Below are positions 47,192 through 58,360 of a stretch of 64,000 nt of DNA, piece by piece (within the stretch, counting starts at the first letter, position 1; the number at the start of each line of letters is the position of its first letter). Both the position numbers and the translations under genes were made by a program. Below the pieces are notes generated by a model. It saw only the letters and a program-made list of their open reading frames with translations. It searched no databases and was not told the DNA's origin. This DNA comes from Bryopsis sp. KO-2023 (taxonomy: Eukaryota > Chlorophyta > Ulvophyceae > Bryopsidales > Bryopsidaceae). The DNA lies in contig BSYQ01000001.1 in NCBI GenBank assembly GCA_030272585.1, forward strand, positions 10,617,001 through 10,681,000. The letters are read 5' to 3'.

Positions 47192-49386
47192 AACTGCAAC
47201 CAATCGCATATGAGAGTCACAAACTCATACCCGCTGAGCGGAACTACCCTGTACACGAACAGGAGTTGTTGGCGGTGGTGCATTGTCTCCGCACCTGGCG
47301 ACACTACCTTGAGGGACGGAAATTTGAGCTCCGGACGGATAATGCGAGCCTTTTGTATCTCCGGACACAACCCACGTTAACACGGCGACAAGCACGTTGG
47401 GTGGAGCTACTAAGTGCCTTTGATTTTGACATTGTGCATATTAAAGGGACCGCCAACATTGTGGCGGACGCATTATCCCGAAGACCTTTACGTGAGGACA
47501 CGGAAGTGCCTTGCGGCGGCGGACAAAAACACCCCCCAGGACGACAAAAGCCTGGGGTGGGATCCCGCAAGACAGATGAAGACTTAAGCGGACAGGCCAC
47601 TAGACCTGACCGCCCGGGGAAAGGACAATTGGGGGACTGGGCATCGGACCAGTCGGAGGTAGCTTTTGATGAGCCCCCATTGAAATTTTGGGATCCGTCA
47701 GCTGAAGAAGTGGAAGCACTTGCTCGACGTGCCCCGGAGTCCAACACGGACGACAAAATTAGTAGGCTGGACGACAAAGTTAGTCGGACACAGGCCGACA
47801 AAGTTGATCCGTTGAGGGAGGAGTCTGGCGATAGGGGAAACAAGACTCAACCGCCACTAGAGCTTTCCGCTCTGGTTGACGCGCGCACCGGTCCCACTGA
47901 TGACCTCATTGATGCTATAAGAAACGCACAGAGGTTGGATCCATTGGTGGCGGACATTGTATTGCGGTTAGAAGCGCGAGAAGCGGAAGTGGAAGCTATG
48001 TACGTGATGGAGGAAGACGGTTTACTCAAGAGACGACTATCGGATGAAGAGGAGCTACGCTTGGTGGTACCGCGGGGGAACATCCGCAACAAAATACTGC
48101 GGCTCTGTCATGATAGCCCTGCGAGCGGCCACAAGGGCCAAGAAAGAACAAGAGAATTAGTGGGAAGATACTTCTACTGGAAATTCTGGAAGAAGGAGGT
48201 CAACCACTACGTCCGCACGTGTCCCACTTGTCAACGAACTAAGGTGGAGTCACGACGGCCGGCTGGTTTGTTAACACCATTGCCAGTGCCAGGGCGGAAG
48301 TGGGAATCCATCGCGACTGATTTGGTGGTTGCTTTACCTCAAACAGAGCGGGGATTCGATGCCATTGCGGTATTCCTTGACCGCCTAACCAAAATGATTC
48401 ATCTTGTTCCCACTACCACACGTGTTACCGCTGAAGGATACGCGCGACTGTTCTTTGAGGGCGTTTGGAAGTACCACGGACTTCCACGTTCCATAATCAG
48501 TGATCGCGACGTAAGGTTCACGAGTGAGTTTTGGCGAGCACTCTGGGCGATGCTGGGCGGAGAGCTCCGCATGTCGACCGCCTTTCACCCGCAAACAGAT
48601 GGAATTACGGAGCGGGATATCCGAACTGTACAAGAAACGCTGAGGGCGTACGTTTCTGAGAGACAAAACGACTGGGATCTTCGGTTGGCGCAAGTGGAGT
48701 ATGTCTATAATAATGGCGTTCACTCTGCTACCCGCTATACACCATTTTATCTCAACTATGGGATACATCCGGAGCATCCCGCTGCACTTGTGTCTGGCGC
48801 ACTACAGGCGCGAGCGGAAGGGGTAAGACAGTTCACCCAGCGGATTCAAAGAGACTTAAGAACCGCACAAAACTATCTGGGGGCAGCAAGAGTAAGAATG
48901 AAGCGATTGGCGGACCAGAGCCGACGCGATCAAAACTTTGCTGTGGGAGAACGTGTCCTACTGCGGACGAAGAACATTGAGCTGATGCACAGCGGGCCAA
49001 GCAAGAAACTACAGGCACGCTATGTAGGTCCGTTCCGCATCCTGGCGAAAGTCGGGGATGTTGCATATCGTCTTGAACTTCCTCGAGGGTGGCGAATCCA
49101 CAACGTCTTCCACGTATCATTACTGCGTGAGTTCCATTCCACTCAGCAGTATGGCCGCCGTGAATTGGAAGCTCCACCGGCGGATTTGGTGGAAGGAGAA
49201 GAAGAATATGAAGTAGAGCGAGTTGTGGACCACCGGGAAAGGAGAAGGGGTCGGCGAACGATCCTGGAGTACTTGGTTAAGTGGCGAGGATATGGCATGG
49301 AGGAGGCACTGTGGTTACCGGACGATGAACTGCAGAACGCACCACTTGCTGTAGCTGACTACCGCGCTGCCGCACGCTTGGGGTAG
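47192..49386 (+). CDS. pol: Pol of element C1, part 2: rest of RNase H, integrase, chromodomain
   Basis: It continues the frame broken at 37123. RNase H resumes at LQPIAYESHKL and ends near VADALSRRPL. A linker of about 180 residues, rich in Asp, Lys and Arg with repeated D-D-K-x-S-R units, precedes integrase; it is longer than in B. Integrase has HHCC (about 48105-48240, CPTCQRTK) and DDE in ATDLVVAL, SDRDVRF and TDGITERD, then a GPF motif and a chromodomain (about 49200-49360; YEVERVV, YLVKWRGYG). The usual chromodomain E in WEPE is replaced (ALWLPDDE). It ends at TAG 49384-49386 without internal stops. Confidence 0.9.
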
Positions 49387-49966
49387 ATGTTGGGGAGGAC
49401 ATCTATCGTCGTCGAGAACAAGTGGCGGACAGAGGCGAGGGGAGCTTAAACCAGTTCTGGAAGAAGTGGAACTCAACGAGGAGCCGACAAACTCTCAGTA
49501 TATCCGCTGATTTCAGTCGGCCGGTGGCAGCACCGCCGCTGAGGCTGGTATGGGACAGTTTTGGTGGAAGTTTACCTAGCGCTAAAGGGAAGGACTGAGC
49601 AGACACCGGTTATCCCGCTAGCGTGAACAGCCGACTGTGGGGACTGCTGCGAGGGAGTTTGGAGGTACTGGATCAGAGACACCACCGTCGATATGGTGGA
49701 CTGTTGGAGCGCGCAAGGAGCTAGAGTATGCTGTGGACGCAGTGGTAGCCGCGCAAGACCGTCAGAGACAGTGATGGGTGTTCGGGGTCGTTGAGTGGAA
49801 CTGGGGTGGGTTTTCTGGGGGAATCAAAAGGTTGGGGGATTTTTAGTTTGATTACAGTTTTATGATTTGGAAATGATTGAATTGTTTATTGAATTTATTT
49901 GACCATTCCAAGCAGACAATCTTCTTATTTAGAGTCGGGACGATTTACTAGATAAGAGGCGGCGTT
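49387..49966 (+). other. 3' untranslated region of element C1
   Basis: 580 bp between pol and the 3' LTR without a convincing gene. GATAAGAGGCGGCG just before 49967 may be the polypurine tract. An identical copy in reverse lies at 54342-54921. Confidence 0.7.
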
Positions 49967-50194
49967 TGTAGCGCATGTGTGGTACAGACAGCTGCATGTC
50001 TGACTTGGTAGTACGGGATAGTACAGGGGTCACCTCAGAGTACGATTGTACTACAGAGGTTACAAGGAGGGCTCTGTGCTAGGTTCGAACGTTAGTTTTA
50101 TTTCTGTAAAGTTATTTCCCTTCAAGTGTGCTCGTGTGTGACTATCGCCCCACCCTCAGTTCGTTACACAGCTCAAACCCACAGAGCTGTAACA
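49967..50194 (+). repeat. 3' LTR of element C1
   Basis: 228 bp, identical by eye to 31953-32180. It is followed by the GAGAA duplication. Confidence 0.93.
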
Positions 50195-50199
50195 GAGAA

Positions 50200-51330
50200 A
50201 CAGGAAGAAGCACAAACTTCTGTCCCTCCAGAGGATGTGAATGAAAGATCTAATATCCAATCAGACAAAACAATACTCAAGGCAGAGTTTCAGCGTCTCG
50301 AGTCACTCACGGGACAAGCGTTTAGCTTGGACGGGTGTGCTAACTCAGACCAAACCAATGCCTTGTGTGCAAAGTTTTGTATTGGTGAGGGGTTTTTTGA
50401 GACTACTCTTTCGGGTGAGCATGTATGGCTGAATCCTCCATTCAAGGAGCTTCACAAATACATTGATCACTATGTGAGAGAAAAGAATAAGTCTCCACAC
50501 AATACTTCTTGTTGCATTCTGGTTCCACAGTGGAATAAAGAGCCGCATCCGGCCTTGGCCTCTATGAGACTAATTGCACAATACAAGAAGGGCATGGTTT
50601 TGTTCACCGCTATGAAAGGAAAGCGCCGGAAAAGACTTCCAGGTCTTCCTTGGCCAGTGAATGTATACTATGACCCACCTGTCCCCTTGGTACCAAAGGA
50701 TACTCAAGATTTACTTACCCAAGACAGGATGTCAATGCACTTTGAGGGAACTCTTAGTGGCATTCCTGCCCATTGTCTTTTGGACTCAGGAGCTAAGGGA
50801 TTAGCATTCCTTTCCAAGAGATTTTGTGAACAAAATGGGATTTCCTTCAAGGTAACCACAAGTTCGCAAGCCGAATTGGCCAATGGGAGTTATATTGATA
50901 TCTTAGGTGAAACAAAGATCTCTCTGAAAATTCAAGGCTTCCGCGAGAAGTTGAATTGTTTGGTGATTGATCTGATGGAGAAATTTGATATCATTTTGGG
51001 TGATACGTGGTTGCGAAATCGCAAGGCAGTCTTGGACTTCTTTGAGAAGAAGTGTGCCGTGACGAATTCCGCAAATCAACGGATCTTGATACGCCAGGGT
51101 CTTTTGCCCAAGGCCACTGGTGGAGAACAAAGCATTCCCCACAAAAATGTTGGTTCCTTACTCACTATTCCACAGGTGAAGAGAAAACTCAAGGATTCCT
51201 CTCTTCAACCATTTCTGGTGGTAATTCGTGAAGTACAGGACGTACCCGCACATGTAAGTGTAGCGGAGGAAACCGGTGAATCAGATCAAGTCCCTGAGAA
51301 GGAGATGGAATCTCTCTTGGAGGAATTTGA
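50200..51330 (+). CDS. Element F polyprotein, second piece: N6-adenine-methyltransferase-like domain and aspartic protease (partial)
   Basis: It continues in frame from 31952 after C1 is removed. The first domain (about 50260-50690) has the layout of phage-type Dam adenine methyltransferases: FSLDGCAN with conserved Asp and Asn, a spaced NALC..FC stretch, then GEHVWLNPPF, where N-P-P-F (50432-50443) fits the catalytic [DNS]-P-P-[YFW] motif. CCILVPQW and a KGMVLF strand follow. A retropepsin domain comes next, with D-S-G (50783-50791) and IILGDTWL. The frame is cut at 51330 by the LTR of element H; the reading through to 51373 is LTR sequence. RT and integrase of F are not in the window. The methyltransferase role is inferred from motif layout only. 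Confidence 0.8.
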
Positions 51331-51597
51331 TGTTAGACTTGGGGGTGCAAGTCTAAGAAGAGCTAAAAACTAAAACTTATGAGTCCATGACCTTGAAGCC
51401 CATTAATACCATGACCCCCAAGGATCCTAGCGTCCCCGCATGGTACCTAGGACAACCATCCTAGGTGGGCACCCGACATAGGTCTAGTCATCATGACTAG
51501 ACCTGACTCACATGTCCACGTCAGCATGACTATGCATGACTGTACATGATTATACATGACTGGACCTGACTGGATGTAGCTCTTAACATCCCTAACA
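51331..51597 (-). repeat. 3' LTR of element H
   Basis: The plus strand reads TGTTAG...CTAACA, a perfect 6-bp inverted pair, 267 bp, with a purine-rich tract adjoining (minus TAGGGGGGAGGTA, plus 51598-51610). It contains an 11-bp-arm palindrome (51480-51504) and five 10-bp ATGACT-type units (51524-51573). No partner copy is in the window. Confidence 0.72.
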
Positions 51598-51612
51598 TAC
51601 CTCCCCCCCTAA

Positions 51613-52101
51613 TCAGTCTCCTCCTGGAGACTCCTTTCCTCACTTCTATATAGCCCATAGAATGATACAGAGTCCCACAACGAACCCCAACTCTTATCAT
51701 TCAACTATATAAAGTGTTTCGATAACTTGGAGATGTTATCATAAGTGTATTCGTCAGAATAAGCCCCTACTCTGATATAGGTCATCCGAGTCCTTCTCAT
51801 ACACGGAGTGCTTCTCGGATCTACCAAGACCATACACTTCTCTACACTGGTGGCGAACCAATGTACATCAACTGAAGTCTCGCAACTTCATCTACTTCCA
51901 TTTATATTCTCATTTTGAATGGATCCCATCTAGAGTTCAAAATAGAATATAGCGAGAAATTCAATTTAGTTCACTAGTTCATTGAAAATGAGATATGTTC
52001 TTAAACATGTCCTCACTTAACAAGAACTTGATCTCGTTCACAAGATCTGGAACTCTTTTCATATCGACACTCGATTATGAAGAAACATTACCCCACACAA
52101 G
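51613..52101 (-). other. 3' untranslated region of element H
   Basis: Between LTR/polypurine tract and the pol stop. AT-rich with TATATAG and TATAAAG sequences but no gene in either strand. Confidence 0.6.
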
Positions 52102-54113
52102 TCACGAACGAAGTCGCCTACTTCGACGTACCGGAATAGGGGGAATCAACGTTGATTTCTTTCTCTTCTGGTACTGCTCTACCAGCTCCCGAGCGTTCTC
52201 CAAATTCGCTTCAGGCTCCCAAGAGTTGTGCTCATGTGAGTATCCCGTCCACTTTACCAAGTACTGCGGAACTACTCGTCGACCGACCTTTACTTCACGG
52301 TAGTCGAGGAGGTCTTCTACCTCATACTCTAGTTCTTCCTGTATATCCACAGGTGGCGGAGGAGGTTGTGTCTTTCCATGCGACCAATACCTCTTAAGTA
52401 AAGAAGCATGAAAGACTGGATGAATAGGAAGCGAATTAGGCAATTCCAATCGGAACGCGACCTGTTCTGCCATCGGTTTTCGTTTTTGGACACCTTCCAA
52501 AACACGAAAAGGACCCAACCAACGTGGCAATAACTTCCTTGATCCAGGGTGTTTCAATTTGATATGTCGTGCATCCAGCAAGACCATATCGCCTACTTGA
52601 ACATCAACTGAACACCTACGCACATCAGCATAAGTTTTCATCCGTTGCTGAGCACTTTCTAAACACCGCTTTGCTTTGACAATCGCCTCACGAATGTCCT
52701 CGGTCATCTTCTTCACCGCCGGTACTCCAATCTGTGTCCTTTGTCTACTCAGACCTCCAGGACCCATGACATTCGATGTCTTGGATGGAAGTTGTACCGT
52801 TAATGGTGTCCACGGATCTCTACCGTAGTTCAAGAAGAACGGTGTTTCACCAGTAGCCATCGACTTAGAGTTGTTCAATGCAAACTCTACCACTGGTAAC
52901 AAGTCACTCCAATCTCTTTGACGAGGTCCTACGAAATGCCGTAAGGTATCTTCGAGGATCCTATTCATTGCTTCAGTCTGTCCATCACTTTGTGGATGAA
53001 AAGCTGTCGACAATGCTTGAGTGACCCCTAAGGTCTTACAAAGCTCTCTAAAGAACTTTGAAGTCCACCTAGGATCTCTATCGCTTACGAGGTGCTTAGG
53101 AAGACCGTGCAAACGGAAGACCTCAGTAACGAAGAGTTTCGCCGTTTGTACCGCATCACACGTAGTGTGCGTTGGTACGCATCGCACCATCTTTGTGAGT
53201 CGATCCACAAAAACTAAGATGGCATCAAATGCTTCTGCTCCTGATTTAGGCAAATCAGTAATCAAATCCATTGAAACTGATTCCCATCGACCATCAGGTA
53301 TACGTAAAGGTTGCAAAGGACCAGGCACCTTGCCGCGTCGGTGTTTGTTCCTTTGACATGCATCGCATCCTTTTACAAAGTTTGCGATATCTCCCTCTAC
53401 GCCAGGCCACCAAAAGTATTTCAAGACTGTTCTTTGGGTCTTGCGGATCCCAAAATGTCCTGCATATACACTTGCATGGCTATCATGTAGGATGTCTTCT
53501 CTAAGACTATCCCAGTTTGGTACTACTACTCGTGCACCATTCCACCACAGGCCTGAGTGCTTTTGACAACCTGAAGCGGCGACATCTTCGGTTTCAAACC
53601 ACTCATCCCTAGTGATCCCCTCAGTCAATCTCTCCTTTAGCATCGACGTACCGGGCCGGGGCGAGGACGGATCCCCTTTCCAAGTTGGTCGTTTCTGGCC
53701 ACCTCCCAGCTCCGAGAGTATTCCGATCTGCTGAGAATACGACGGATATCGTGACAAGGGGTCTGCCACGTTCGTCCGTCCCGGCCTGTATTCCCACTCG
53801 AACCGGAACCCCTGGAGGACTTCGAGCCAACGTGCCGACCTTCGAGAGAGAGTTTCCTGGGAATGGAAATATGTGTTAGGCTGGTGATCACACACCACCT
53901 TAAACACACGCACATCCAGGTAGCATCGCCACAACTTAAGAGCATGCACTACGGCGAACATTTCCTTGTCACCTATGCTCCAGTTAAGTTGGGCTCCTGA
54001 TAACTTTCGACTTTCAAAAGCTATAGGATGTTCCTCTTGCAACAAGATTGCACCGATCGCGTAATCCGAAGCATCTGCGATAACTTCAAAATCCTTTTCG
54101 AAGTTAGGCATTG
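52102..54113 (-). CDS. pol: Pol of element H, C-terminal part: RNase H, integrase, chromodomain (split by C2)
   Basis: It reads leftwards from 54113. RNase H begins at FEVIADASDYAIGAIL (first catalytic Asp present) and ends near NVADPLSRYP. Integrase has an HHCC finger (CDACQRNKHRRG) and DDE in SMDLITDLP, SDRDPRW and SDGQTEAMN. A GPF module and chromodomain (about 52330-52170; YEVEDLL, YLVKWTGYS, SWEPE) follow, with a basic tail. The open frame running into the C2 LTR up to 54180 is spurious; coding sequence stops at 54113. Sequence differs clearly from A, B and C, so this is a separate chromovirus lineage. RT and upstream parts lie outside the window. Confidence 0.88.
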
Positions 54114-54341
54114 TGTTACAGCTCTGTGGGTTTGAGCTGTGTAACGAACTGAGGGTGGGGCGATAGTCACACACGAGCACACTTGAAGGGAAATAACTTT
54201 ACAGAAATAAAACTAACGTTCGAACCTAGCACAGAGCCCTCCTTGTAACCTCTGTAGTACAATCGTACTCTGAGGTGACCCCTGTACTATCCCGTACTAC
54301 CAAGTCAGACATGCAGCTGTCTGTACCACACATGCGCTACA
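54114..54341 (-). repeat. 3' LTR of element C2
   Basis: 228 bp, the reverse complement of the C1 LTRs, TGTTACAG...GCGCTACA on the plus strand. The flanking CATTG (54109-54113) is the expected left target site; its partner is outside the window. Confidence 0.92.
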
Positions 54342-54921
54342 AACGCCGCCTCTTATCTAGTAAATCGTCCCGACTCTAAATAAGAAGATTGTCTGCTTGG
54401 AATGGTCAAATAAATTCAATAAACAATTCAATCATTTCCAAATCATAAAACTGTAATCAAACTAAAAATCCCCCAACCTTTTGATTCCCCCAGAAAACCC
54501 ACCCCAGTTCCACTCAACGACCCCGAACACCCATCACTGTCTCTGACGGTCTTGCGCGGCTACCACTGCGTCCACAGCATACTCTAGCTCCTTGCGCGCT
54601 CCAACAGTCCACCATATCGACGGTGGTGTCTCTGATCCAGTACCTCCAAACTCCCTCGCAGCAGTCCCCACAGTCGGCTGTTCACGCTAGCGGGATAACC
54701 GGTGTCTGCTCAGTCCTTCCCTTTAGCGCTAGGTAAACTTCCACCAAAACTGTCCCATACCAGCCTCAGCGGCGGTGCTGCCACCGGCCGACTGAAATCA
54801 GCGGATATACTGAGAGTTTGTCGGCTCCTCGTTGAGTTCCACTTCTTCCAGAACTGGTTTAAGCTCCCCTCGCCTCTGTCCGCCACTTGTTCTCGACGAC
54901 GATAGATGTCCTCCCCAACAT
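54342..54921 (-). other. 3' untranslated region of element C2
   Basis: Reverse copy of 49387-49966. No gene. Confidence 0.7.
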
Positions 54922-57061
54922 CTACCCCAAGCGTGCGGCAGCGCGGTAGTCAGCTACAGCAAGTGGTGCGTTCTGCAGTTCATCGTCCGGTAACCACAGT
55001 GCCTCCTCCATGCCATATCCTCGCCACTTAACCAAGTACTCCAGGATCGTTCGCCGACCCCTTCTCCTTTCCCGGTGGTCCACAACTCGCTCTACTTCAT
55101 ATTCTTCTTCTCCTTCCACCAAATCCGCCGGTGGAGCTTCCAATTCACGGCGGCCATACTGCTGAGTGGAATGGAACTCACGCAGTAATGATACGTGGAA
55201 GACGTTGTGGATTCGCCACCCTCGAGGAAGTTCAAGACGATATGCAACATCCCCGACTTTCGCCAGGATGCGGAACGGACCTACATAGCGTGCCTGTAGT
55301 TTCTTGCTTGGCCCGCTGTGCATCAGCTCAATGTTCTTCGTCCGCAGTAGGACACGTTCTCCCACAGCAAAGTTTTGATCGCGTCGGCTCTGGTCCGCCA
55401 ATCGCTTCATTCTTACTCTTGCTGCCCCCAGATAGTTTTGTGCGGTTCTTAAGTCTCTTTGAATCCGCTGGGTGAACTGTCTTACCCCTTCCGCTCGCGC
55501 CTGTAGTGCGCCAGACACAAGTGCAGCGGGATGCTCCGGATGTATCCCATAGTTGAGATAAAATGGTGTATAGCGGGTAGCAGAGTGAACGCCATTATTA
55601 TAGACATACTCCACTTGCGCCAACCGAAGATCCCAGTCGTTTTGTCTCTCAGAAACGTACGCCCTCAGCGTTTCTTGTACAGTTCGGATATCCCGCTCCG
55701 TAATTCCATCTGTTTGCGGGTGAAAGGCGGTCGACATGCGGAGCTCTCCGCCCAGCATCGCCCAGAGTGCTCGCCAAAACTCACTCGTGAACCTTACGTC
55801 GCGATCACTGATTATGGAACGTGGAAGTCCGTGGTACTTCCAAACGCCCTCAAAGAACAGTCGCGCGTATCCTTCAGCGGTAACACGTGTGGTAGTGGGA
55901 ACAAGATGAATCATTTTGGTTAGGCGGTCAAGGAATACCGCAATGGCATCGAATCCCCGCTCTGTTTGAGGTAAAGCAACCACCAAATCAGTCGCGATGG
56001 ATTCCCACTTCCGCCCTGGCACTGGCAATGGTGTTAACAAACCAGCCGGCCGTCGTGACTCCACCTTAGTTCGTTGACAAGTGGGACACGTGCGGACGTA
56101 GTGGTTGACCTCCTTCTTCCAGAATTTCCAGTAGAAGTATCTTCCCACTAATTCTCTTGTTCTTTCTTGGCCCTTGTGGCCGCTCGCAGGGCTATCATGA
56201 CAGAGCCGCAGTATTTTGTTGCGGATGTTCCCCCGCGGTACCACCAAGCGTAGCTCCTCTTCATCCGATAGTCGTCTCTTGAGTAAACCGTCTTCCTCCA
56301 TCACGTACATAGCTTCCACTTCCGCTTCTCGCGCTTCTAACCGCAATACAATGTCCGCCACCAATGGATCCAACCTCTGTGCGTTTCTTATAGCATCAAT
56401 GAGGTCATCAGTGGGACCGGTGCGCGCGTCAACCAGAGCGGAAAGCTCTAGTGGCGGTTGAGTCTTGTTTCCCCTATCGCCAGACTCCTCCCTCAACGGA
56501 TCAACTTTGTCGGCCTGTGTCCGACTAACTTTGTCGTCCAGCCTACTAATTTTGTCGTCCGTGTTGGACTCCGGGGCACGTCGAGCAAGTGCTTCCACTT
56601 CTTCAGCTGACGGATCCCAAAATTTCAATGGGGGCTCATCAAAAGCTACCTCCGACTGGTCCGATGCCCAGTCCCCCAATTGTCCTTTCCCCGGGCGGTC
56701 AGGTCTAGTGGCCTGTCCGCTTAAGTCTTCATCTGTCTTGCGGGATCCCACCCCAGGCTTTTGTCGTCCTGGGGGGTGTTTTTGTCCGCCGCCGCAAGGC
56801 ACTTCCGTGTCCTCACGTAAAGGTCTTCGGGATAATGCGTCCGCCACAATGTTGGCGGTCCCTTTAATATGCACAATGTCAAAATCAAAGGCACTTAGTA
56901 GCTCCACCCAACGTGCTTGTCGCCGTGTTAACGTGGGTTGTGTCCGGAGATACAAAAGGCTCGCATTATCCGTCCGGAGCTCAAATTTCCGTCCCTCAAG
57001 GTAGTGTCGCCAGGTGCGGAGACAATGCACCACCGCCAACAACTCCTGTTCGTGTACAGGG
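54922..57061 (-). CDS. pol: Pol of element C2, C-terminal part (split by G)
   Basis: It encodes the same RNase H end, Asp/Lys-rich linker, HHCC and DDE integrase and divergent chromodomain as C1. No stop or frameshift is seen. The coding part from C begins at VHEQELLAVVHCLRTW; residues before this (MGLHP) come from the G LTR and are spurious. RT and gag of C2 would lie to the right of G. Confidence 0.88.
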
Positions 57062-57661
57062 TGTAACCCCAAACCACGTCGCCTCGACCAATTTTGTCAC
57101 CTCCAGGGCTAGAGTGATATCAGGGGAGGGAATGCTGCTTGAGGCAGTCCCAGACGGATTACGTAGGGCTAGCAGTCACCCCGGGACAGTTCTGCCATAG
57201 CAGTTCCGCCATAGTTTAGAAGTAGCAGTTCAGCTACAGAAATGCCTAGGTTGGACGTTCCTAGGGGTTGGTGCTGAGGGAAGGGATTGAGAGTGGTTAG
57301 GAAGATCAACTAGGCTTGATGGGTTAGGAAGTCTCCATCAGTAGGTGGGATCCTAGGTGATCAGTGGGACCAAGGTGAGTCAGGCTGCAGCCTATTTAAA
57401 CGGCTGATCTTAGGGTATTGTACTTCTTCTTGGTGCGGATCTTCTGGGTTAGGTTCTTGTGTTTTGTTCGAGTTTGGACCTTTGGACTGTTGTAAGGAAG
57501 CTTTTGAGAAGAGACCTGAGTGAAAAGTGCCTTGCAAGGCCGTGTGATCAAGTTAAAGAGGGGCTGTCCCCACTTCTGCCGTTCCAGTTCTGCAGAAACG
57601 CTACCACAACCGTTAAGTACGGCTGCAGGGGTGACCCCAGCGGTCAGGACGACGCAATTTG
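57062..57661 (+). repeat. 5' LTR of element G (3' border approximate)
   Basis: It starts TGTAACCCC at the break in C2 and runs to the primer site. TATA-like TATTTAAA (57393-57400). The end is placed just before TTGG; there is no partner LTR to fix it. Confidence 0.65.
57393..57400 (+). promoter_or_regulatory. TATA-like box in LTR G
   Basis: TATTTAAA in CAGCCTATTTAAACGG, about 270 bp before the primer site. Confidence 0.5.
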
Positions 57662-57662
57662 T

Positions 57663-57674
57663 TGGTTTCGGAGC
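57663..57674 (+). other. Primer-binding site of element G
   Basis: TGGTTTCGGAGC followed by CCAGG, adjoining the LTR. Confidence 0.82.
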
Positions 57675-58360
57675 CCAGGCGCGCACACTTTTCAGCTGTG
57701 CTGCAGCGGACGTGCACTACGGCTCTGGCAGTCGTTCTACGTGGGCAGTCTGGACGAGCAAGACCTGAGAGTAGAAAAAGAAGCGGAGTAAGCTCTTGCA
57801 AGAGTGAAGAGAAGGACCCACAGGGGTGGATACGTTTCAAAAGGGTACAAGGTCGAGCTTGGGTCGCTCACAAGGGTAAAGAGAAGGCGAAAAAGCTTTG
57901 TGGGTTTCGGGATCTTGTGGGATCTTAACCTAAGGTTAGGTCAGAACTGCTGTTGGGTCGCTTTTGTCTTGTTTGGGCTGCAGCAAGGTCGAGAACAAAT
58001 ATAAGAAAGAGTGACGAACTGCATAAGGTGGAAAAAGAAGCGAGGGCAGCACTTGTCCAAGGTTTGGAGGAGAACAAAGGGTAAAAGAGAAGGATCACGA
58101 CCAGAAGGGAGACTTGCCACTCAGATCTGTGGCGGCGCTGAAGGAAAAAGAAGATCTTGACGGAAAAAGTGAACGAGGAAGAAGAACCAAACGAGGAAGG
58201 AAGCCTTGGTGGTGCAGAAGGAGTGGACGTTGAGGTTTCTGAGGCTGTTGGTGCTTTTTCTGAGGCTGGTCTTGTTGACGACGAAGGGGTGTTGAGGGAA
58301 GACTTTCTTGGCGGCTGGGACAACGAGGAAGTGAACGAGGTTGACGAGAAAGAGGTTGTG
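57675..58360 (+). other. Leader of element G
   Basis: No separate gene is seen. The Gag frame is already open from 58142, and its Glu/Val-rich composition continues smoothly into the coding part, but the first in-frame ATG is at 58361. Confidence 0.5.

Larger units (their letters stand above)
31953..50194 (+). mobile_element. Element C1: Ty3/gypsy chromovirus interrupted by element D
   Basis: The LTRs are 228 bp (31953-32180 and 49967-50194), identical by eye, with TSD GAGAA at 31948-31952 and 50195-50199. Without D and its extra CGGAC the element is 8,174 bp. It carries gag, pol in -1 frame and a chromodomain. C2 (54114-57061) is a second copy on the minus strand. Confidence 0.93.
30765..51330 (+). 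mobile_element. Element F: LTR retrotransposon with a methyltransferase-like domain (5' part; continues beyond window)
   Basis: The 5' LTR is 30765-31037, the primer site 31041-31052, and the ORF starts at 31591. The ORF is split by C1 (31953-50194) and, after resuming at 50200, is cut again at 51331 by element H. The remaining F pol and the 3' LTR should lie beyond position 64000. A capsid-type Gag domain is not visible between leader and zinc knuckle. Confidence 0.75.
51331..54113 (-). mobile_element. Element H: Ty3/gypsy chromovirus on the minus strand (3' part; continues right of C2)
   Basis: The 3' LTR lies at 51331-51597, then polypurine tract, 3' UTR and pol reading leftwards. H is interrupted at 54114 by C2, so its 5' part must lie beyond the window. 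It is inserted in the protease/RT region of element F. Confidence 0.82.
54114..57061 (-). mobile_element. Element C2: second copy of C on the minus strand, interrupted by G
   Basis: It includes the 3' LTR (54114-54341), 3' UTR and pol up to RNase H. The 2,948 bp align to C1 47247-50194 without a length difference, and the encoded protein is the same. Homology ends at 57061 where the LTR of G begins (TSD probably CAGGG, 57057-57061), so the rest should lie beyond the window. Confidence 0.88.

Noticed and set aside
50126..50199. N-terminal residues of the 50126 frame
   Set aside because: They lie in the C1 LTR and target duplication. The F frame really comes from 31952.
51331..51373. End of the F frame
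   Set aside because: Translation of the H LTR, not F sequence.
54114..54180. N-terminal residues of the H pol frame
   Set aside because: They come from the C2 LTR inserted in H.
54922..57061. Assembly duplication instead of a real second C copy
   Set aside because: Not excluded, but C2 has its own LTR junction within H pol and its own interruption by G, which fits a true insertion. Listed for checking.
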